From NCBI RefSeq assembly GCF_017357865.1, contig NZ_CP060096.1, positions 1,302,001 through 1,366,000 of the forward strand: a stretch of 64,000 nucleotides of DNA, read 5' to 3'. This DNA comes from Aceticella autotrophica (GTDB lineage Bacteria; Bacillota; Thermoanaerobacteria; Thermoanaerobacterales; Thermoanaerobacteraceae). Position 1 is the stretch's first letter, and each line of letters opens with the position of its first letter. The translations under genes and the position numbers were made by a program. Positions 59,110 through 64,000 of the stretch are shown here, in pieces. Under the pieces are notes generated by a model that saw only the letters and a program-made list of their open reading frames with translations, made no database searches and was not told where the DNA came from.

Positions 59110-60426
59110 TTATTTTTTCAAGTTTTCCAGCCATTCTTTCATCTTTTTTTCGTATCCCAAGAATGAAGGACTATAATATTTACGCCCAATTAATTCATCT
59201 GGCAGATATTGCTGAATAACATAATGATTTTTATAATTATGTGCATATTTATATTCAATACCCCGATCTAATTTTTTTGCTCCTTCATAATGAGAATCCT
59301 GCAAATGTTTTGGTACCGTACCTGTCCTTAAGCTCTTTACATCTTCTAATGCCATGTCTATACCTTTAATAGTCGAATTGCTTTTAGGAGCACAAGCAAC
59401 ATATATCGCAGCTTGTGCTAATATAATTCTTCCTTCAGGCATACCTATGAAATTTATTGCATTAAAAGCAGATACAGCAAGAATTAGAGCATTGGGATCG
59501 GCATTTCCGACATCTTCGGTAGCGCATATTACAATTCTTCTTGCAATGAATTTTGGATCTTCACCTGCATATATCATTTTTGCAAGCCAGTATAATACTG
59601 CATCAGGATCAGAGCCTCTCATACTTTTTATAAATGCAGATACTGTGTCATAATGGTTATCACTATTTTTATCATACTTCAATGCTTTTTTCTGTATACT
59701 TTCTTGTGCGACATTTAAATCTATATATATAATTCCGTTTTTGTCAGGTGATGTTGTTAAACAAGCTAGTTCTATAGCGTTTAGAGCAGCTCTAGCATCT
59801 CCATCGGCATTATTTATTATATGATTGAGCGCTTCTTCTGTTATTCTTATATTTTCATTTCCCAATCCTCTTTTTTTATCAGTAATTGCATTTAACAATA
59901 TTTCCTTAATATCCTCATTGTTTAGAGGAAAAAGCTCAAAAATCATTGACCTTGATATTAATGGTTTTATAACTTCAAAATAAGGATTTTCTGTAGTTGC
60001 ACCAATAAGAATAACCGTTCCATCTTCAACATATGGAAGCAATGCATCCTGTTGTGATTTATTGAATCTATGAATTTCATCAATAAAAAGAATTGTCCTT
60101 TTGCCGTACATTGAGAGGGTGTCCTTTGCTTCAGCAACAATCTTTTTTATATCGGAAATACCTGATGTAACTGCATTTATTTTTTTAAAATTGGATTTTG
60201 TCGTATTTGCAATAATATTAGCAAGTGTTGTTTTACCGCTACCGGGTGGTCCATAAAATATAAGTGAGGTTATTTTATCAGCCTTTATTGCTCTGTATAG
60301 CAGTTTGTCTTTTTTAAGAATATGCTTTTGCCCTATGAATTCATCAATGGTTTTAGGGCGCATTCTATCTGCCAAAGGAGCATTTTTATTTCTAAAATTA
60401 TTTCTTGCCATATCAAACATATTCAT
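59110..60426 (-). CDS. rarA: Replication-associated recombination protein A (RarA/MgsA), AAA+ ATPase
   Basis: 438-residue clamp-loader-like ATPase acting at stalled forks. ATG at 60426 with AAGGTGAT upstream. N-terminal PLADRMRPKTIDEFIGQKHI, Walker A FYGPPGSGKTTLA, Walker B LFIDEIHRFNKSQQDAL, sensor 1 GATTENPYF, arginine finger SRSMIF, and the C-terminal MgsA domain (MRGSDPDAVLYWLAKMI, PKHLQDSHYEGAKKL). In Bacillus it neighbours aspS-tcdA on one side and cymR-iscS on the other; here the latter are ~28 kb away. Confidence 0.95.
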   Translation of the reverse strand: MNMFDMARNNFRNKNAPLADRMRPKTIDEFIGQKHILKKDKLLYRAIKADKITSLIFYGPPGSGKTTLANIIANTTKSNFKKINAVTSGISDIKKIVAEAKDTLSMYGKRTILFIDEIHRFNKSQQDALLPYVEDGTVILIGATTENPYFEVIKPLISRSMIFELFPLNNEDIKEILLNAITDKKRGLGNENIRITEEALNHIINNADGDARAALNAIELACLTTSPDKNGIIYIDLNVAQESIQKKALKYDKNSDNHYDTVSAFIKSMRGSDPDAVLYWLAKMIYAGEDPKFIARRIVICATEDVGNADPNALILAVSAFNAINFIGMPEGRIILAQAAIYVACAPKSNSTIKGIDMALEDVKSLRTGTVPKHLQDSHYEGAKKLDRGIEYKYAHNYKNHYVIQQYLPDELIGRKYYSPSFLGYEKKMKEWLENLKK

Positions 60427-60447
60427 ATATATCACCTTTTCGCAAAG

Positions 60448-60475
60448 ACAGACAAGGGATGATTCTCTTGTCTGT
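60448..60475 (-). terminator. Probable terminator of trxA
   Basis: ACAGACAAG and CTTGTCTGT with added GGGA/TCTC pairing, 24 bp after the trxA stop. The U-rich tail on the minus strand is weak. Confidence 0.55.
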
Positions 60476-60498
60476 ATGATAAAATTTTATTTAAATCA

Positions 60499-60819
60499 TT
60501 ATAAATTTCTATTAATAAAGTTCTCAAATTCTGCTTTGGGTTTTGCACCAACAATCTTTTCAACTATTTTCCCATCTCTAAATATTATAATTGTAGGAAT
60601 ACTCATTACTTTAAACTTCATAGCAAGTTCATTTTCTTTATCTACATTTATCTTGCCTACCTTGACTTTGCCTTCATAATCATGTGCTAATTCATCAATT
60701 ATTGGTGATACCATTCTGCACGGACCGCACCACTCAGCCCAAAAATCTACTACAACCGGAATATTGGAATTTAAAACCTCTTTCTCAAAATTTTGATTTG
60801 TAATTTCAATTATAGACAT
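60499..60819 (-). CDS. trxA: Thioredoxin
   Basis: 106-residue thiol-disulfide oxidoreductase with the classical WAEWCGPCRMVSP active site, the buried Asp in VDFWAEW, and the cis-Pro loop SIPTIIIF. The cytosolic TrxA fold is complete. It lies 49 bp after a CsoR/CstR-type regulator gene and before rarA. Co-transcription with a thiol-rich regulator suggests control by metal or reactive-sulfur stress. Confidence 0.95.
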   Translation of the reverse strand: MSIIEITNQNFEKEVLNSNIPVVVDFWAEWCGPCRMVSPIIDELAHDYEGKVKVGKINVDKENELAMKFKVMSIPTIIIFRDGKIVEKIVGAKPKAEFENFINRNL

Positions 60820-60868
60820 TTTTAATTCCTCCTCAGTTAATTTTATATCTTTAATATTTAAAGATATC

Positions 60869-61141
60869 TTATTTTATAAATTTTATAAATACATCCACAA
60901 GTTCATCTATTATTACATCCTGTTTTTCTGTCGTCATTGCATCTCTAACGCAACTGCATGTATAACTTTTAAGAAGTATTTTACCAACACTGTTTATGGC
61001 AGACCTAACTGCTGCAACCTGTACAAGCACATCTATACAATACGTGTCTTTATCTATCATCTTTTGCAATCCTTTAACTTGACCCTCAATTTTTCTTAAC
61101 CTTCTAATCAAATCATCTTTTTTATTTTTATAAGAATCCAT
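60869..61141 (-). CDS. CsoR/RcnR/CstR (DUF156) family regulator with altered ligand set
   Basis: 90-residue four-helix repressor (LIRRLRKIEGQVKGLQKMID; CIDVLVQVAAVRSAI). CsoR binds Cu(I) through Cys-His-Cys. Here C35 and C64 occupy the Cys positions, the His position is Tyr60, and an extra C62 gives a CSC pair. The lack of His recalls persulfide-sensing CstR. Operator-like TACC/GGTA repeat and a consensus promoter lie just upstream. No copper pump gene is nearby; trxA follows. Confidence 0.88.
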   Translation of the reverse strand: MDSYKNKKDDLIRRLRKIEGQVKGLQKMIDKDTYCIDVLVQVAAVRSAINSVGKILLKSYTCSCVRDAMTTEKQDVIIDELVDVFIKFIK

Positions 61142-61159
61142 ATAAATCCTATCCTCCTA

Positions 61160-61174
61160 TACCCCTATAAGGTA
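61160..61174. promoter_or_regulatory. Candidate CsoR/CstR operator
   Basis: TACCCCTATAAGGTA, an inverted TACC-7-GGTA with a C-tract, as in G/C-tract operators of this family. It lies between the -10 box and the ribosome site. Confidence 0.6.
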
Positions 61175-61179
61175 CCATA

Positions 61180-61208
61180 ATTATAATTCATTAATGATGT
61201 TTTGTCAA
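61180..61208 (-). promoter_or_regulatory. Consensus sigma-A promoter of the csoR-trxA unit
   Basis: Minus strand TTGACA (61208-61203), 17-nt spacer, TATAAT (61185-61180). Confidence 0.85.
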
Positions 61209-61358
61209 TATATCCATTTTTTGAGTTCTCCTACAACTGATTGATTTATGATAATGTCTTGATATACCACTTTTGATTATTTCCTAAATCTAAAAAAGTA
61301 TGCTATATACTATTCTTTTATATTTGTTTGCATATTTTTTAAGTTGTTGACAAATTTA

Positions 61359-61367
61359 TGATATAAT
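61359..61367 (+). promoter_or_regulatory. Extended -10 promoter of the PIG-V-type gene
   Basis: TGATATAAT with no clear -35. About 60 bp downstream GGGAGAG precedes a three-codon frame (ATG GTT ATA TAA, 61428-61439) before the main start. Confidence 0.5.
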
Positions 61368-61452
61368 CATAAAGGAAAAATATATTAAATCAAGCATCAA
61401 AAATAAAAAATAAATGAAGGGAGAGAAATGGTTATATAAACCATGAAATCAT

Positions 61453-62649
61453 ATGTACAAACGGCATAATTTAAAACAAATATTATGGATTTTATCAGCA
61501 TGGGCTATTTCACGTCTTGCTTTGCTTTTTATAGGATGGGGGGCAAATCTTCGTATCCCAGGAGGCAATCCATCACAACCTTGGCCTATGCCAAATGAAC
61601 CACTTTTATTTACTATGTGGGACCGATATGATTCCCAATGGTATCTTGCTATTGTACAACATGGCTACAATATTCCAATTAATACACATTATTCTCCACA
61701 AGCCTTTTTTCCGCTTTACCCTATGTTAATAGGTTTGGTTGAAAGGCTTACAGGTATTCCTCCTGTAATAATTGGTGTAATACTTTCTAACCTCTTTTTT
61801 ATTGTTGGATTGTTATTTCTCAACCAATTAGTAGAACAGCGCTTTGGTTCAGAAGTAGCTCATACAACAGTGCTTTTTCTTATACTTTTCCCAACAGCCT
61901 TCTTTTTTTCTGCAATTTATACTGAATCCCTTTTTTTGATGGGAACAGTGATAGCATTCTGGGCTGCAGATCGCAACCGTTGGTGGCTGGCGGGTATAGG
62001 AGGAGCTATTGCTACCTTAACACGTAATTTGGGTATCATGCTTATTATTCCTTTAATATTGCTTGTATGGGAACAATACGGCAAAAGAGCTTGGCGTAAA
62101 TGTATACCACTTCTTCTTATTCCAGGGGCTTTTGCACTTTGGGCATTATTTCTGTGGTGGAATACTAAAGACCCTTTACGGTTTGTTCATGCGGAGAGTG
62201 GTTGGGGAAGAGTCCTGCAACCGCCATGGATGGGTATTGCTATGGCTTTTTATCGAATAGTAACACCTGCGCCGCCCTTCATATGGTCAAAAAATATTTA
62301 TATAAGTGCCTGGAAACCGCAATTTGCTCCATTTTACAGCTTGATTGACGGAGTATCAGCTTTGGCGGGAATATTTTTATCTTTCTTAGGACGTCGCTAC
62401 GGGATGCCTTGGTCATGGATAATATTTGCTTTGATTTGTGTTTTAATTCCAATGTCAGCCCCTACTCTTCATTCCATGACACCATTAGCCAGTATGTCAC
62501 GTTATATTGTTGTAATCTTCCCCATAATGGTTACATTGGCACAGATGGTTAAGGATAGACCTAACTTAAAAATAGCTCTTATGATCGCATTACCTATGAT
62601 TCAAGCTTTTTTCTTCATTCTTTTTACAACTTGGAACTGGATCGCTTGA
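61453..62649 (+). CDS. PIG-V-like membrane glycosyltransferase (mannosyltransferase)
   Basis: 398-residue protein with about ten membrane helices. The family signature TMWDRYDSQWYLAIVQHGY (~55-73) is the WD-containing lumenal loop of PIG-V-type enzymes, which use lipid-linked sugars; AFFPLYPML and FLILFPTAFFFSAIYTESLF follow. It is the only plus-strand core-region gene here, Trp-rich, and less AT-rich than its neighbours, so lateral transfer is plausible. The start has no close ribosome site; a strong one 25 bp upstream serves a minimal leader frame. Confidence 0.82.
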   Translation: MYKRHNLKQILWILSAWAISRLALLFIGWGANLRIPGGNPSQPWPMPNEPLLFTMWDRYDSQWYLAIVQHGYNIPINTHYSPQAFFPLYPMLIGLVERLTGIPPVIIGVILSNLFFIVGLLFLNQLVEQRFGSEVAHTTVLFLILFPTAFFFSAIYTESLFLMGTVIAFWAADRNRWWLAGIGGAIATLTRNLGIMLIIPLILLVWEQYGKRAWRKCIPLLLIPGAFALWALFLWWNTKDPLRFVHAESGWGRVLQPPWMGIAMAFYRIVTPAPPFIWSKNIYISAWKPQFAPFYSLIDGVSALAGIFLSFLGRRYGMPWSWIIFALICVLIPMSAPTLHSMTPLASMSRYIVVIFPIMVTLAQMVKDRPNLKIALMIALPMIQAFFFILFTTWNWIA

Positions 62650-62665
62650 ATAATATTTCAAGTAC

Positions 62666-62695
62666 AAAGCAAGGTATTTTCTCACCTTGCTTTTT
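62666..62695 (+). terminator. Terminator of the PIG-V-type gene
   Basis: AAAGCAAGGT and ACCTTGCTTT (10 bp, 8-nt loop) followed by TTTTC. Confidence 0.85.
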
Positions 62696-62728
62696 CAGTA
62701 AAAAGTTTAAAGTTATGCTTTCATTCTC

Positions 62729-63496
62729 TCATTGGCTTAAATAAGTTCGGTAACCAATTAAATCTTTAATTACTTCACCAGCTAATATAAGACCTGCAAC
62801 TGATGGAACAAATGAAATGCTTCCGGGAATATGATTTCTTTCAGTAGAAGTTTTTTCATTGCTGATTGAACTGTAATTTTCTTCATTTATATCAATTTCA
62901 TAAAATGACTTTAAAGGCTTTTCCTTTGAATAGACAACTTTTAAAGATTCCACCCCTCTTTTTTTAAGCTCATGCCTCATAACTTTTGCAAGTGGGCATA
63001 CACTGGTTTCATATATATCAGCCACTTCAAATTTTGTAGGTTCAAGCTTATTTCCTGCCCCCATACAGCTTATAATCCGTATACCCATATCCTTCGCTTT
63101 AGTAATAAGGTCAATCTTTGAAGAAACCGTATCGATGGCATCTACAATATAATCATAATCTTGTGACAATAATTTTTCACTGTTTTCAGCACAATAAAAT
63201 TCTTTATATGCTAATACCTTTGCATCTGGATTAATATCTAAGATTCTTTCTTTCATTATCTCTACCTTTGGTTTTCTTAGGGTCTTTCTTGTGGCAATTA
63301 ATTGTCTATTTATATTTGTAATGCAAATCGTATCATTATCTACAATTACAAGCTTGCCAATACCACACCTTGCAAGTGCTTCAACTGTATATGAACCAAC
63401 ACCGCCTACTCCAAATACAGCAACTGTACTAACTTTCAATTTATCAAGATTTTCTTTGCCTATTAATAATTCCGTTCTTGAAAAAGAATGAAACAT
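62729..63496 (-). CDS. tcdA: tRNA threonylcarbamoyladenosine dehydratase (TcdA, YrvM)
   Basis: 255-residue E1-like ThiF-fold enzyme that cyclizes t6A37 in tRNA. The ATG at 63496 follows GGAGG; frames reaching further upstream run through the 6S RNA gene and are spurious. Motifs: ATP loop VAVFGVGGVGSYTVEALARCG, DNDTICITNINRQ, DYDYIVDAIDTVSSKIDL, ISCMGAGNKLEPTKFEVADI and SVCPLAKVMRHELKKRG. Its position between rarA and aspS matches Bacillus. Confidence 0.94.
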   Translation of the reverse strand: MFHSFSRTELLIGKENLDKLKVSTVAVFGVGGVGSYTVEALARCGIGKLVIVDNDTICITNINRQLIATRKTLRKPKVEIMKERILDINPDAKVLAYKEFYCAENSEKLLSQDYDYIVDAIDTVSSKIDLITKAKDMGIRIISCMGAGNKLEPTKFEVADIYETSVCPLAKVMRHELKKRGVESLKVVYSKEKPLKSFYEIDINEENYSSISNEKTSTERNHIPGSISFVPSVAGLILAGEVIKDLIGYRTYLSQ

Positions 63497-63514
63497 TATA
63501 TTCCTCCAATAATA

Positions 63515-63701
63515 AATCCCCATGGTGCCGTTATCCGGCAGTTTTGAACCTGCTCTCGCAGGTGGGTGCTCTCCTGGCAGTTTCATATTTCCATTCGTAG
63601 ATGGCATATATTCCGCTGTCAGAGTTAAGCTCCCATTTAATATGTGTTGGCTCAAAACAATGACCGTATTACACGAACACCACAGGGTATCTACTTTTTC
63701 T
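63515..63701 (-). ncRNA. ssrS: 6S RNA
   Basis: About 187 nt between aspS and tcdA, a common site of 6S RNA in Firmicutes. The promoter at 63708-63736 places the 5' end near 63701. The 5' segment ATACCCTGTGGTG can pair with the 3' segment CACCATGGGGAT to close the molecule. A central region with TTGAGCC and hairpins ACCTGC/GCAGGT and GCCG/CGGC gives the long imperfect rod expected of a promoter mimic that binds sigma-A RNA polymerase. A covariance search was not possible here. Confidence 0.75.
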
Positions 63702-63707
63702 ATTTAT

Positions 63708-63736
63708 ATTTTAACACTTTTTTAATTTTATTTCAA
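63708..63736 (-). promoter_or_regulatory. Promoter of 6S RNA
   Basis: Minus strand TTGAAA (63736-63731), 17-nt spacer, TAAAAT (63713-63708), right after the aspS stop. Confidence 0.7.
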
Positions 63737-63746
63737 TAGTAAACGT

Positions 63747-64000
63747 TTATTTCTCAATTTTTATATGCAATTCTTCAAGCTGACCTTCTGATACAAGAGA
63801 TGGTGCATCTGTCATAAGACAGACAGCATTTTGAGTTTTAGGAAATGCAATGACATCTCTTATATTCTCTGTTCCGGTCATAAGCATTGTAAGCCTATCA
63901 AGTCCATATGCAATACCGCCATGTGGTGGTGCACCATACTTAAATGCATCAACAAGGAATCCAAATCTTTCTTGGATCGCTTCATCACTGAAACCCAATA
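63747..64000 (-). CDS. aspS: Aspartyl-tRNA synthetase (3' end, runs off window)
   Basis: C-terminal 84 codons. They contain class II motif 3, [16 protein letters not shown], and the conserved [17 protein letters not shown] and [20 protein letters not shown] of bacterial AspRS. The frame is open to the window edge, so the N-terminal anticodon-binding domain and motifs 1-2 lie outside. It is followed by the 6S RNA promoter. Confidence 0.95.
   Translation of the reverse strand, partial: LGFSDEAIQERFGFLVDAFKYGAPPHGGIAYGLDRLTMLMTGTENIRDVIAFPKTQNAVCLMTDAPSLVSEGQLEELHIKIEK

Noticed and set aside
63497-63655. N-terminal extension of TcdA (about 50 extra residues)
   Set aside because: It overlaps the 6S RNA; the ATG at 63496 has GGAGG and gives the normal protein length.

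Overview
The window reads as a chromosome segment of a low-G+C, endospore-forming anaerobe of the Clostridia, most like Thermoanaerobacterium/Caldanaerobius relatives. The reasons are AT-rich DNA, an uninterrupted sigma-K gene, the Firmicutes cluster alaS-ireB-ruvX-DUF1292-mltG-trmR-U32, a 6S RNA beside aspS, and a complete Gram-positive type IV pilus operon. The genus assignment is inference. Almost all core genes lie on the minus strand.

1-17.1 kb: minus-strand core genes. Read in the direction of transcription: a U32 protein, a transpeptidase PBP, sigK, yqeG, aroE, then a pilus operon (pilB, pilT, pilC, major pilin, prepilin peptidase, three pseudopilins, a PilX-like protein, comFB, pilM, pilN, pilO) that runs into aroK, proB and proA. 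PilB carries an MshEN-type c-di-GMP motif and ComFB is a cyclic-dinucleotide receptor family, so the operon may have two second-messenger inputs.

17.1-30.9 kb: an IS110-family element with a structured 5' noncoding end (bridge-RNA candidate) separates the U32 gene from trmR. After it come mltG, ylbF, RNase J, fur, DUF1292, ruvX, ireB, alaS, an AI-2E transporter, two small envelope-type genes, iscS and an Rrf2/IscR-like regulator. Several promoters and terminators can be read directly.

30.9-58.1 kb: an accessory island of about 27 kb, exactly bounded by two nearly identical, directly oriented DDE insertion sequences. It sits between the Rrf2 gene and uppS/rarA, neighbours that lie close together in Bacillus. 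Inside it are (i) a 14.45-kb IS21-family composite transposon with an 8-bp target duplication that splits a gene whose two halves rejoin in frame; (ii) its cargo, a MarR-controlled operon for an ABC exporter, a radical SAM enzyme and a KAS III-like protein lacking two catalytic residues, plus a RAYT transposase framed by palindromes; (iii) a nest in which IS1182 sits in ISLre2, which sits in an IS1634-family element flanked by an 87-bp direct duplication; (iv) an ISNCY-type element with 19-bp direct repeats; and (v) a MazF/PemK-like toxin gene without a visible antitoxin.

58.1-64 kb: core genes resume: an atypical cis-prenyltransferase, rarA, trxA, a CsoR/CstR-family regulator with an altered ligand set, a plus-strand PIG-V-type glycosyltransferase that may be acquired, tcdA, 6S RNA and the 3' end of aspS.

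The best candidate for an undescribed system is the MarR/ABC/radical SAM/KAS III-like cassette (38.8-44.8 kb) carried by the IS21 composite transposon.
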